Below, piece after piece: positions 34,301 through 42,487 of a stretch of DNA of 48,364 bases. The stretch covers positions 1 through 48,364 of the forward strand of contig DVLU01000023.1 of the NCBI GenBank assembly GCA_018715365.1. Reading direction: 5' to 3'. Below the pieces are notes generated by a model. The model was given only the letters and a program-made list of their open reading frames with translations, ran no database searches and was not told the origin of the DNA. This DNA is from Candidatus Ornithomonoglobus intestinigallinarum (lineage in GTDB: Bacteria > Bacillota > Clostridia > UBA1381). Position 1 is the stretch's first letter; each line of letters opens with the position of its first letter. Both the position numbers and the translations under genes were made by a program.

Positions 34301-35772
34301 ACCATGTCGGGAACATGGGCGATAAAACGGTAATAGAAGCTTCGGGACTTGATACCGAAGCGCCGGAGCTGACAACGTCATGGACGCCGCCGTATGTTTC
34401 GGAAAGCGGCGAAATAGACACGGGACGCTACACGCAAAAGACGGTAAACACTTCCGTGTATGCGCATATAAACGCCGATAAGGCAATCGACGCCGCAAAA
34501 GTCCGCCTGACACACTACACCTATGACGGAGCGGACTGGATAGAGCTTGCGGACGGAAACATAGATAATATCCTGGACTGCGGCGCAAGCTATACGGTAA
34601 ATACGGAGGGCATTTCCGTATGCTTTGAGCAGGACGGCATAGGGCTGCGGTTCAGCGTTCCCGCTCCGAACGGAAGGAGCGCTGCGGCGGAGGCGTATCT
34701 GCCCGAGGGAGTTATAGACAAAGCAGTTCCAGTAATTACGGCGGAAACGGCAGAGCTGAAAAGAAAAGGCTTTACTGTCCCGTATGCGGTAAGCGTTAAA
34801 ATGATCCCGAATAAACCCGTTTACTGCTCAAATTACGGTACGTCCGGCAAGACGTATGACAATTCGGCGCCGCTTGAGTTTACGATCACCCAAAACGGCA
34901 CGTTTGAGTACAGCTTTGTTGACGACGCGGGGAACTTTGCGTCGGCGCGGGTGACAGCAGATAATATTGACGCGTCGGCGCCCAAGCTTACGCTTACGCC
35001 CGATCCTTCGGAGCTTCCCGTTACGGATACGGACAGCAAAATAACGGTAACATCGGACGAGGACTGCACGCTGACCTTTGACGGGCAGACGTATAGCCTG
35101 AAGGCAGACGGCGCGCATGAGCTTTCCTTCGGGAAAAGCGGCGTTTATTCGCTTATCGCGGCAGACGCGGCGGGGAATGAAAGCATAATAAATATCCCGG
35201 TCGGCAATGTTGATAAAACGCCGCCCGAAATCAGCTTTGAAAACGGTACCGTGCGTATACGTCAGGACAGCGGCGCGGAGGAGCTTGCGGCGGCTCTCGA
35301 TACGGGAGTGACGGCATGGGAGCCCGAAACGCAGCAGCTTATAGATGACTGGACTTACGATACAAGCGCGGTTGAGCTTTCGGCTGTCGGCATATATAAT
35401 GTTGTATACACGGCAAAAGACGCTGCCGGAAATATAAAAACAGCCGTAAGATACGTTTCGGTTTACGATAAAAACAGCCCGGGTATTTATATTGACGGCG
35501 ATTTGATCGAGCCGGAGGGCACAACGGTCCTCAGCGAGGGAGAGCATGAAATACAGGCAGACAATATTACGGAAATTGCCGCCGGTGTTTTGGAGCCTTA
35601 TACGGTTAAAATAAGCAAGGGGATTTTAACAATCGGCCAGATAAAGTCAAAACGGGCCGACGTCCCGATAGACAGCAGCGGAAAATTCACAATCACACCG
35701 GGATTTTACACGGTATCTGTTATAACGCAGAGCAGAAAAACATTCCGTGCGATTCTCTTTGTGGAAAAGTAA
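28306..35772 (+). CDS. Giant secreted protein with many Ig-like domains (2488 residues)
   Basis: The ATG at 28306 follows GGAAGGGAG. A long signal peptide (MKHTLAKRTKAK..., cleavage near AMA-AG, about residue 42) predicts export. The remaining protein is almost all beta-type and acidic. The motif D-x-x-G-N occurs at least seven times (DIAGNG, DYAGNK, DDFGNT, DHVGNM, DDAGNF, DAAGNE, DAAGNI), each before a D-T/K-x-x-P-x-I/L start of the next unit. This is the pattern of tandem bacterial Ig-like domains. No SLH, LPXTG, cell-wall-binding or catalytic motif is seen, and the C-terminus ends in plain beta strands (FRAILFVEK). It must be held at the surface by a partner, most likely the next gene product. 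There is no frameshift over 7.5 kb. It may be an adhesin, a fibre subunit or a protease substrate. Confidence 0.85.
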   Translation: MKHTLAKRTKAKPQKRIFTSMLALAQMFLLLPPAAPLNAMAAGNVEYTRIEPEAAVYNAYTGIDEKLYEREINAGSYFNAATKGELFGLSFEDNIAGTNVSFKIDDKEIGSIRKKENNLQTSASASFHNYKHQHTWKSGFLNLKKNTANITTACIIAYSYKVGVYNSSPSLAVNSRDMAKNYERLSTGYSPVFSYDSSIGSVVFSARLQGTMYDGGNRSCACPGDASITNPVITFMDNNAPSIVSVEGIDNRILKAGDTAELAVKFDEPIRFADDSAEHDDLYVSLAIKGLSSDRYPKAMLEKLDTDTLYFSYTVPSDMTDTEQTITSVDFSPLMRECELTVVFEDESFTLSESGLSLTSDMGYTRASSYITDIAGNGMRETDRMRSVTESYIDTKAPALAKNSAVVNANNAEIKEMLGSDDTDNSDIYLGAGDSIEYGLVFSEVLDLEDGEYTGFKAVTNIADSSGKAVELTSESVSKIAADSGEYGLGPSKGSVTYADMGTLTLEEGMSCTDPDGIIRIKSISFGGTLSDLADNKPEISEDDVNAANTATIYLDVEPPEITTTLNQTEGVYSVVPYADGSGFYFPFEIKDDASGTNGIDGTFRWDKGENSVYGSTYKYAVTASAEAPSEWQTGRMGFSHSFDQIEGQQYLHIKRTDGETYEMLGTTLHIAGCDYAGNKSSNAAFKIDAVWDNTYPHASLGEVKKELNGTGGTLTVNVNLTETTALNSAYYLWTDTADEPLPDDFSLVPAGDISGQTAAAVTITETLAEGEDFNKYLWVKVSDKNGNEMVYGLGRQRYNLGTIDYSVSVSDDYSYSLYIYYGTNDPDGFLLGLHPVPGTDNEYYACVNGGQTYDLNNWYKVSSDDRRNFTVMEKTAADNEYLENYLFNNSSGGTYSETFGYRTGDYLFYIISGVRDAFVLDENGYVLSAGNDSYNVSEESYSVRALSPFDEGQDFYEGRSITAQSEIPELPDTYYYYNKNEGLSTLAGLTFDIDLGTDTMGWNYDGINFDTSVFRVIGNNGQSYEFKLKPQQKQSITLPEDVYPTGTYSASLQIYAKNSGQSGRPLIESYPETIYVDARTAPDTEDFGIDRMELKCSISNYDENYNYRTGITGQEVYPNGDIIYFPTSNSTHMETYAGDEDEHLLHTRGAVYYESEGSVRYNTNLLLWNVTAGQTEELAAVNVNGNNPVDIQLFDKAEAEDYISSLDPEDPADGGSAPLCLIKNTVNVIAVRAALGNGRKSEIKYYNIYPSYLEMTGNISTQKNDDGSFVRDDSRLIYTPGEEQSMDGIRIYAAGGAGEKKELLPQPDGTYSCDADSGKIWNYFHAVDRYGSIYYFGERVNTWRDNEAPVITYDGCEQNGSNYIIRLSIDDLSLWEYKYDNPTKLRLTFDEEYSARLGYGEGQQASFEVTIDEFNDYMNGITPDDDKEFLWEAEDVSSTGIYRVEAIRTNDPFDSRMEVAVYGALKYDPDEEEGAAFSFDVTAEAADRFGYTGSAAIEGISAANTKPHAIEDGNAEPEYQQINESFDYGLNLSFNTSVQPESSWILPQPEGYQTAWLDGFPITKDGTAEISFYDIFGTLYTQEIELVDVFGDYGVDLTISPETYTQETITISARMADENTDKLLKFWEVKGDWMDEIKGENNETLPPAKERTVVRQKNGLVILSVYDEGQSGGNGDELTIHIDNMANEAPVAQPLFYFDQYGEEYTEEELSEKFPDGFETTSYVEVYYETSRFVQPIDGTSDRVRFTYNDTDTSYLFKYEDDFGNTGSLEIDLADYGITFDVPPEPYKDESAPTLTVDVYARLFDSYTAAGAFSKDTEPEEVAREFENIGYVQGYSMKIGADDYSSYKIVVLESPPSALTYGGAVSDTIAGVGISGNTVTVSADIESDFTIAAVDNAAAETAAGKDNFSYATVKAEALKAWFDTTKPAAEQKIVPNGLYEQIAYVRFTDKADNGDEIDPSTVTVLNIGSLEPETAGEYAGWYKLVFTENTSEEIVFQDHVGNMGDKTVIEASGLDTEAPELTTSWTPPYVSESGEIDTGRYTQKTVNTSVYAHINADKAIDAAKVRLTHYTYDGADWIELADGNIDNILDCGASYTVNTEGISVCFEQDGIGLRFSVPAPNGRSAAAEAYLPEGVIDKAVPVITAETAELKRKGFTVPYAVSVKMIPNKPVYCSNYGTSGKTYDNSAPLEFTITQNGTFEYSFVDDAGNFASARVTADNIDASAPKLTLTPDPSELPVTDTDSKITVTSDEDCTLTFDGQTYSLKADGAHELSFGKSGVYSLIAADAAGNESIINIPVGNVDKTPPEISFENGTVRIRQDSGAEELAAALDTGVTAWEPETQQLIDDWTYDTSAVELSAVGIYNVVYTAKDAAGNIKTAVRYVSVYDKNSPGIYIDGDLIEPEGTTVLSEGEHEIQADNITEIAAGVLEPYTVKISKGILTIGQIKSKRADVPIDSSGKFTITPGFYTVSVITQSRKTFRAILFVEK

Positions 35773-35784
35773 GGAGGCGAAAAC

Positions 35785-38700
35785 ATGAAAAGAATTATAG
35801 CTTGCTTGCTGAGCGCAGTTATGTTTCTGGGCATTGCGCCCGTATACGAGGTCATCGCGCTTGCGGCGGAGCACGAAGCGTATTCGATTGACAACGGGTA
35901 TATCCGCGTTCGGGTTTCAAGGGAAAACGGCGGATTTGCCATAAACACCGTAAGCGGCGATACTTTGAAAAAATCAGATAACAACAAAGAGCTGCTGTTC
36001 CATACGGGAGAATACGATACGTCGTTTGTTTCCTTCCGCGTAACGGAAGCGGACGGAACGCAGAAGGATTATATCTTCGGCGGCGAATACGGCGACAGCG
36101 GTGATCCGAGCCGCAGAGGAGTGACGGTGACGCAGGAAACGGAGAACGGCGATATTACTGCCGTATGGTCTGTTGAGAGCTATACGTTTACGCAGACGAT
36201 CTCCCTGGCAAACGAAAGCTCAAACGAGCACGGAATGGTTTCCGTTTCGCTGAGCGCTTCAAACAGCGGCGGAAGCAATGCGGATATCAAGGCGCGTGTC
36301 CTTTTGGACACCGCCTTGGGCGGCAATGACTACGGAACGTACCGGGCGGTGGACGAGGATTCCGTAACTCACTCGATTTCCACGGAACAGATTTTGGACG
36401 GTACGGATTACCCGATCCCGCAGAACTTCTATTGCGTCGATAATGTTTTTGATACGGCGATCACGGCATTTTCGGTAAACAGCCCGCAGGCAATGCCTTA
36501 TCGGGCGGCTTTCGGGCATTGGAACAATCTGGCGTCGACGCTGTTTGATTTTACGCCGGACAGCTCCGTGGATTTTACAAAAATACAGAATGATTATCTG
36601 ACGGCTGACAGCGCATACGCCCTCTATTACGATATGGGCAGCGTGGGAAGCGCCCCGGCGGGCATTGTAACGTATTACGGCGTTTATTCGCATAAGGATG
36701 TGCCGGCGGCGGAAAAAGCGGCCGTTGACGTATCGGTACCGCTAAGGCTTGAATTAAACGATACAAGAGATGATTATATAAGGCTTACAGACGAGGGCGT
36801 TGCGGATTTTACGGCCGGCGTTACGTTTGAAAATTACGCGTCGGATAGTGCAGAGGATTACAAAAATCTTTCGCTGGTGGTTAGAACCACGGAGAATCTG
36901 CGTGTTTTGGGAGATATGGGCGCGGAAAACAATTCTCAGTTTGCTTCGTCCGATCCGTTTATAATTACATATACCGATGTAAAGGTCGGGGACATAAATT
37001 CAAAAACGCTTTATTTCCAGGCGAACGTGACGGATACGGCGGCTTACGAGCGCATTACGATAGGCGTATACGATACGTCGGAAACACAGGGCGCAATCGC
37101 TGAGGAAAAAAAGCTTGGTGAAAAAACGGCGTATATCCTCCTGCCGAGCGGCGACGGGAGTATCCCGGAGGTAAGCTTCACGGAAATGACGCCGAAGGTC
37201 GTTTATTCATCGGGAACAAGGCATCTGTATGTTACGGTCAAAAATCCGGCGCTGCTGGATAACCGCGGCAACTGGAATCTTACCGCCCGCAGCGTGGACG
37301 GGAAAACGTCGCATACGATAGCCCATGAATATATCGGCATAAAAGACGGCGTGATGGACGTTGAGATAGACGATTCCGTAAAGCTTGCGCCGGGAAGCTG
37401 GTATTTGCAGCTTGAGTGGACCGACGCGGCTGTTTCGGAGGGTGTTGTAAGCGAGGAATACAGGAATCAGACGGCGGCTTGCTTAAACTTTACTGTGTCG
37501 GAGGATATAAAATACAAAAACGACAGCTACGGGATATTAACCGTTGTAAAATATCAGAGCGGCGGAAATTTCACTTATAAAATACAAACGTTCGGGAATG
37601 AGGAGGAGTTTAATACCTTCAAGGCTGCCGGCGGTTTTTCGGAAATACTTCTGATATTCAGAGGGGAATTTTCAAAATCGACATATACGCTGGAGGACGG
37701 CGTTTCAAAGCGGACTTATTACACCGCAACAAGCACAAAAAACGTCAACGAGGAAACAAGGGAATACGAGGTTGATAACTGCGTCAGCATAAACGGCGCC
37801 ATGGACTTTGAAAACGGCAAAATGTCGGTGTATTACGATACCGACAGCCCGGAGGGGCAGGAGCCGGCAAGCGACGTTATAGTTGAGTTTGACGGAGAGC
37901 TTTTGACAAGCAACGCCCGCACCTCAATATGGACGGGCAAATCGGGTCTTACAAGGCTCGAGCAGGGAAAGAGCTACTCGCTTGTACCGTATGACAAAAA
38001 CGGCGTCCGCGATAAAAACTTCAGCGACAACACAATTATGCTTGTGTGGCCGACGATATACAGCGTTGGTCAGACGATTGCCGGCATGGTGTTCAATATG
38101 GCATACGGCGAGCTGGGCGTTATGAAGGACAACGGGACGGAAATTGGACGTGTGATTTCCTTCTCGGCAAGCCTTAATCTGGACTTTATAAAAGCGCCGG
38201 AGCCGTCGGGCGAAAGCCTTGCGGAAAATCCCGATCAGTCTTTGAGCACAACGTATTGGCAGAAGCTGAAGGATTTCTGGAGCAATTATAAAGAAGCGCA
38301 GAGTGTGGACAGCTATGTCTACACAAATAACGACGCTCTTTACAAAGCGTACGATTGGTCGCACATAGACGAAAGCGGGCAAAACGACAGGGGCGTATCG
38401 GGCTCCGTAATGGTCCGCGATATTCTTTACGGCTGCGGTCAGGGCTTTGTCGGCGTGAATTTCAAAGTGGGAGTGGTTGTTAAAAACTATATTTCGGCAT
38501 TGCCGAATGTTACGGGAACGCTTGAGGTCAACACAATAAACGATTGGTCGTTTGCCTTTAACGGTAACATGAGCCTTGCAAGATTTTCTCTGGAGGCAAA
38601 GCTTTCGTTCAAGAGCCGCAATGACGTCCCCGTGCCGGACGATATTTACTTCTATATAGGAGGATTTGAGCCGGGGCTTAATATAGACGGCTGCGGAGTT

Positions 38701-41700
38701 GTCTGGCTGAAGGGCGGCGGAGGCGGAATAAGCGACCTTTACGACACGATATTTATGACAGATTCCGTGCCGCCTCTTAAGCTGATAGTGACGGCAAGCT
38801 TCAGTATTGTCCAGGTGCTGGACGGCAAGGCGACGTTATCTGTCGGTGCGACGGGAATCAGCCTGAACGCCAACAACCTTAAAATTTTCGGCACGATCGA
38901 CGCCATAAGGCGGATAAGCTTAGGGCTCGAATGGTATCCGGGGATCGATTTGCAGGCGTCAATATCCGTAAACCTGTTCCAGGGCGTTATACAGGGCGGA
39001 GGATATATTGTCCTTATCGGCGAAAACTACACAGACTGGTTTTTTGAGATGTTTGCCCATGCGTCGATCAATATACCGCAGTCGGTGCCCGTATTCGGCG
39101 GGGCAACCGTGGCGGGGGCGGATCTCGGCATCAGCACCGAAAAGATTTGGGGAAATGTTGAGATACTGCTTGTAAGCGTCGGAATAGCCTATTACTGGGG
39201 CGAAAACGAAGTAAGCTTCGGAACGGGAGATTCGCTTGCAAAGCCCACCTTCCCGGAATTGCTTGGTCATGAGGACGTTCCCGTATATTACGACGAGGAG
39301 CGCGGACAAACGCTTTATGCGCGGTTTGGGACAAATATTTCCGGCGCCCGCGAGGCGGAGGTTATAGACATGTCGGGCGTCCCGAAGCTTTTTGATGCAA
39401 ATCTGTCGTCAAGCGGAGATCTTGTGCTGCATAAGTTCAATCTCGGAAGCTATAATGAAGGTGCGGCAGCGATCGTCAGGATCGACTACGACGCAGAAAG
39501 CCTTGAAGATGCAAAGCAAATTGCGCAGAGCTTTAAGGTAAATTCAAGCATGAATATGGACGGCGCCGCCTACGGCAATATTATATACGACGGCGGCAGC
39601 GAGGACAGCGCAAATACGAACATCACATTTGATTCCGAAACAAATAAGGCGACATATGCGTTTACCGTAACGGGCGCAGAAAATTACAATAAAGACTGGT
39701 ACATTTCAACCGGCTCGGCAAAAGCAAGCGTTATACTTTACAACGTTGACCCCGTCCCGGGGCTGACAAGCATAAGCGGGACGGTCAGCGGCAATGAGCT
39801 TAGCGTTGAATGGAGCGGCATAAAAACAGACGAGCTCGATAAAATAAGCTTCTATCTGACTGAAAGCAGCGATCCGGCGTCGGATAACGGCGGAAGGCTC
39901 ATTTGTATCGAAGATGATAAAGCCGTGCTTTCGGGAACGGGCGCAAGGCTTGAAATCCCTGCCGATATGACGTCGGGAGAATATTATCTGCGCGCCGTGT
40001 ATTCGAAAGAGGATATGGTAAACAGCGCGGTTTACAGCACCGAAAAGCTTTCATACACAAACGGTAATATGCCGGCGGAGGCCGTAATCTCGGAGGCTTA
40101 TCCGGCAGGCAATCTGGAGCTTGGCATTAAAATAGAAGAAACAGACGATCCGAAAACAACGGGATATTCCGTATCGGTTTACGGCGAGGATCAAACGGTA
40201 ACGGACGTAAGCGGCCTTACGTATGACAAAGCCGAAACGGGAGAAACTGTAATTACAATAGGCGGAAGCTATACGGGAATTGACGAAAACGGCAATGAGG
40301 AACAAAAAGGACTTTCGGCGGGACAAAAATACAAGGCGGGCATAAAGCCGTATTACCTGCTTGATACCGACGGCAACGGCGAAAACGATACGGTCGTTTA
40401 CGGAGAGGAAGTGTTTACAAGCCTGATAACGATGCCCGAAATGACAACGCCGGAAATCTCCGTCAGGGCAGATGCGGAAAAACAGGAGATCACCGAAACG
40501 GTCATGGCCGACCATGACGGCGATCCGGAAACGCCGGCCCAGGAGGTGCAGGTCGTAAGGGAAACGTACACGTCGCAGAACATTACCTTTACGGCAGAGG
40601 CGACCGAAAACGTAACGGGAGAATGGGGCGTTGACGGCGGCCTTGAAGCTGACGGCGACGGATACAGAAGCGGAGCATACGGGACGTTTTCCGATACGGC
40701 GAGCATCTCGATTCCGCTGACGGAGCTGAAGGAAGGCGGGCATACGCTTACCTTCAGGGGCGAGGATAACGAAGGCGACGGATTCCAGTACAGCTATGCT
40801 TTTGAGGTTGACACAACGCCGCCGCGGCTGATGCTTTCGGCACCGCTTAACGGGAGCACGTTCGGCAGGGACGGCAGGCTTACCGTAAGCGGCGTAACTG
40901 ACAGCGACGCAAAATTTACGATAACCTCGGACGGAGTTGAAATCTGTTCCGGAAAAACAGTTTCGGAGCTTGGCGGCAGCATAGACAGAGACGGAATATT
41001 CAGCTTTGACGTTGATTTGTATGCGCCAAACGACGCTTCGCAAAGGGATATTGTAATAACGGCTTCCGATGATGCGGGAAACACCGTGTCGGAAAACGTC
41101 AGCGTAACGCACGGCGGTCTTGCAAACCTGAAGGGCGTAAAGCTGCTTGTAAACGGCAATGTTATAGATAACGGAAACATACCGGCCGTTGATTCCGATA
41201 CAACGGTTGAGCTGTCGCTTGCCGGTGTGGCGGAGGACGGAACGGTATTTAACATAACAAGCCCCAATATTATCTGGAGAGCCGCTGCCGTTGAAGGCGA
41301 AGCGTATATCGACGCGGACGGAAGGCTTGAAATAGGCAAAGCATCGCACGGTATAGCGGAGGGCGGACTGGAGGTAACAAAGGGCGCTTATATAAGCGAC
41401 GCGGTGAGCTTCGGCGCGGCGCTTGAGCAGGGCACCGTAACTGTAATTTCAACTATCGGAGGAAAAGCCTCGGGCGGCGGGCAATATGCCGCCGGGGATA
41501 TGGTAACGCTTACGGCAGTGCCCGATAACGGCTATGTTTTTGACGGCTGGGAAATTACGGGCATTGACGTTAGCGACACAAGCTCCGCCGTAATAAGCTT
41601 TGTAATGCCCGATTCTCCTGTAAGCGCAGCCGCAAAATTCAAGGCAAAAAGCACCGGCGGCGGTGCCTCCGGCGGCGCGGGAACGGGTTCCGGTTCGGGC

Positions 41701-42483
41701 ATACTGCTTCCCGTATCCGATATTTTGACAACAATAAACGCCGAGGCAGGGGAGCTTGTTGAGTACAGGCCGACAAAGGCCGTGAGCGACGAGGATAAAA
41801 TCGTTGCCCGGTACAGCACGGACGGCGGGAAAACGTATAAGACGGCGGCGAAGTGTGCCGTAATTGACGGAGTGTTTACGTTCATAGCGCCGGCTGACGC
41901 CGCGTACAGGATTGTTGTTGCCGGCGGAATGAAATTTGCCGACGTGCGGGAAAGCGACTGGTTCTGCGATTACGTGGATTTTGCATCGGTGAGAGAAATA
42001 GTGAACGGCATCGGAGACGGGCTGTATAATCCCGGCGGGACGCTGACGCGCGCGATGTTCGTAACGATGCTCGGAAGAATCCACGGAGAACTCGGAACAT
42101 ATGACAGGCACGGCTTCACGGATGTTTCGCAGGGCTCGTGGTACGATGAATATGTATCATGGGCGGCGCATAACGGTATAGTCGAGGGCTACGATGCGGA
42201 AAGCTTCGGTCCCGACGACAGCGTAACAAGGGAGCAGATCTGCGCCATGCTTTACCGTTATCTCACGCTTGAGGGCTGCAAAGCGGAGGCCGGTTCGCTT
42301 GACGAATTTACTGACAGCGGTTCGGTAAGCGGCTGGGCTTACGAAGCCGTATCGGCAATTAAGGGCTTTGATATTATAAACGGCTATGAGGACGGAAGCT
42401 TTAAGCCGCAGGGTGCGGCCACGCGCGCGGAAGCCGCGGCGATGTTTACAAGATTGGTTTATACGCTGCTTAGAAATAAATAA
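35785..42483 (+). CDS. Giant SLH-anchored surface protein (2232 residues)
   Basis: The ribosome site AAGGAGGCGA overlaps the stop of the preceding gene, so translation is coupled. A signal peptide (MKRIIACLLSAVMFLGIAP...LAAE) is present. The N-terminal 850 residues are beta-sandwich-like with no family I can name. Residues about 870-1145 are unusually hydrophobic, alternating and glycine-rich. Ig-like or fibronectin-like units follow, including DDAGNTVSENVSVTHGG. An InlB B-repeat-like unit (GGKASGGGQYAAGDMVTLTAVPDNGYVFDGW, about 1883-1953) and a Gly/Ser linker lead to three SLH repeats (about 2051-2232: FADVRESDWF, FTDVSQGSWY, FTDSGSVSGW). SLH triplets bind pyruvylated wall polymer, so this is the wall anchor of the operon. 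Confidence 0.87.
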   Translation: MKRIIACLLSAVMFLGIAPVYEVIALAAEHEAYSIDNGYIRVRVSRENGGFAINTVSGDTLKKSDNNKELLFHTGEYDTSFVSFRVTEADGTQKDYIFGGEYGDSGDPSRRGVTVTQETENGDITAVWSVESYTFTQTISLANESSNEHGMVSVSLSASNSGGSNADIKARVLLDTALGGNDYGTYRAVDEDSVTHSISTEQILDGTDYPIPQNFYCVDNVFDTAITAFSVNSPQAMPYRAAFGHWNNLASTLFDFTPDSSVDFTKIQNDYLTADSAYALYYDMGSVGSAPAGIVTYYGVYSHKDVPAAEKAAVDVSVPLRLELNDTRDDYIRLTDEGVADFTAGVTFENYASDSAEDYKNLSLVVRTTENLRVLGDMGAENNSQFASSDPFIITYTDVKVGDINSKTLYFQANVTDTAAYERITIGVYDTSETQGAIAEEKKLGEKTAYILLPSGDGSIPEVSFTEMTPKVVYSSGTRHLYVTVKNPALLDNRGNWNLTARSVDGKTSHTIAHEYIGIKDGVMDVEIDDSVKLAPGSWYLQLEWTDAAVSEGVVSEEYRNQTAACLNFTVSEDIKYKNDSYGILTVVKYQSGGNFTYKIQTFGNEEEFNTFKAAGGFSEILLIFRGEFSKSTYTLEDGVSKRTYYTATSTKNVNEETREYEVDNCVSINGAMDFENGKMSVYYDTDSPEGQEPASDVIVEFDGELLTSNARTSIWTGKSGLTRLEQGKSYSLVPYDKNGVRDKNFSDNTIMLVWPTIYSVGQTIAGMVFNMAYGELGVMKDNGTEIGRVISFSASLNLDFIKAPEPSGESLAENPDQSLSTTYWQKLKDFWSNYKEAQSVDSYVYTNNDALYKAYDWSHIDESGQNDRGVSGSVMVRDILYGCGQGFVGVNFKVGVVVKNYISALPNVTGTLEVNTINDWSFAFNGNMSLARFSLEAKLSFKSRNDVPVPDDIYFYIGGFEPGLNIDGCGVVWLKGGGGGISDLYDTIFMTDSVPPLKLIVTASFSIVQVLDGKATLSVGATGISLNANNLKIFGTIDAIRRISLGLEWYPGIDLQASISVNLFQGVIQGGGYIVLIGENYTDWFFEMFAHASINIPQSVPVFGGATVAGADLGISTEKIWGNVEILLVSVGIAYYWGENEVSFGTGDSLAKPTFPELLGHEDVPVYYDEERGQTLYARFGTNISGAREAEVIDMSGVPKLFDANLSSSGDLVLHKFNLGSYNEGAAAIVRIDYDAESLEDAKQIAQSFKVNSSMNMDGAAYGNIIYDGGSEDSANTNITFDSETNKATYAFTVTGAENYNKDWYISTGSAKASVILYNVDPVPGLTSISGTVSGNELSVEWSGIKTDELDKISFYLTESSDPASDNGGRLICIEDDKAVLSGTGARLEIPADMTSGEYYLRAVYSKEDMVNSAVYSTEKLSYTNGNMPAEAVISEAYPAGNLELGIKIEETDDPKTTGYSVSVYGEDQTVTDVSGLTYDKAETGETVITIGGSYTGIDENGNEEQKGLSAGQKYKAGIKPYYLLDTDGNGENDTVVYGEEVFTSLITMPEMTTPEISVRADAEKQEITETVMADHDGDPETPAQEVQVVRETYTSQNITFTAEATENVTGEWGVDGGLEADGDGYRSGAYGTFSDTASISIPLTELKEGGHTLTFRGEDNEGDGFQYSYAFEVDTTPPRLMLSAPLNGSTFGRDGRLTVSGVTDSDAKFTITSDGVEICSGKTVSELGGSIDRDGIFSFDVDLYAPNDASQRDIVITASDDAGNTVSENVSVTHGGLANLKGVKLLVNGNVIDNGNIPAVDSDTTVELSLAGVAEDGTVFNITSPNIIWRAAAVEGEAYIDADGRLEIGKASHGIAEGGLEVTKGAYISDAVSFGAALEQGTVTVISTIGGKASGGGQYAAGDMVTLTAVPDNGYVFDGWEITGIDVSDTSSAVISFVMPDSPVSAAAKFKAKSTGGGASGGAGTGSGSGILLPVSDILTTINAEAGELVEYRPTKAVSDEDKIVARYSTDGGKTYKTAAKCAVIDGVFTFIAPADAAYRIVVAGGMKFADVRESDWFCDYVDFASVREIVNGIGDGLYNPGGTLTRAMFVTMLGRIHGELGTYDRHGFTDVSQGSWYDEYVSWAAHNGIVEGYDAESFGPDDSVTREQICAMLYRYLTLEGCKAEAGSLDEFTDSGSVSGWAYEAVSAIKGFDIINGYEDGSFKPQGAATRAEAAAMFTRLVYTLLRNK

Positions 42484-42487
42484 GCCT

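Noticed and set aside
28306-35772. SLH or sortase anchor in the Ig-like giant
   Set aside because: The C-terminus was read to the stop codon: no SLH triplet, LPXTG-like motif, hydrophobic tail or choline/wall-binding repeat is present.
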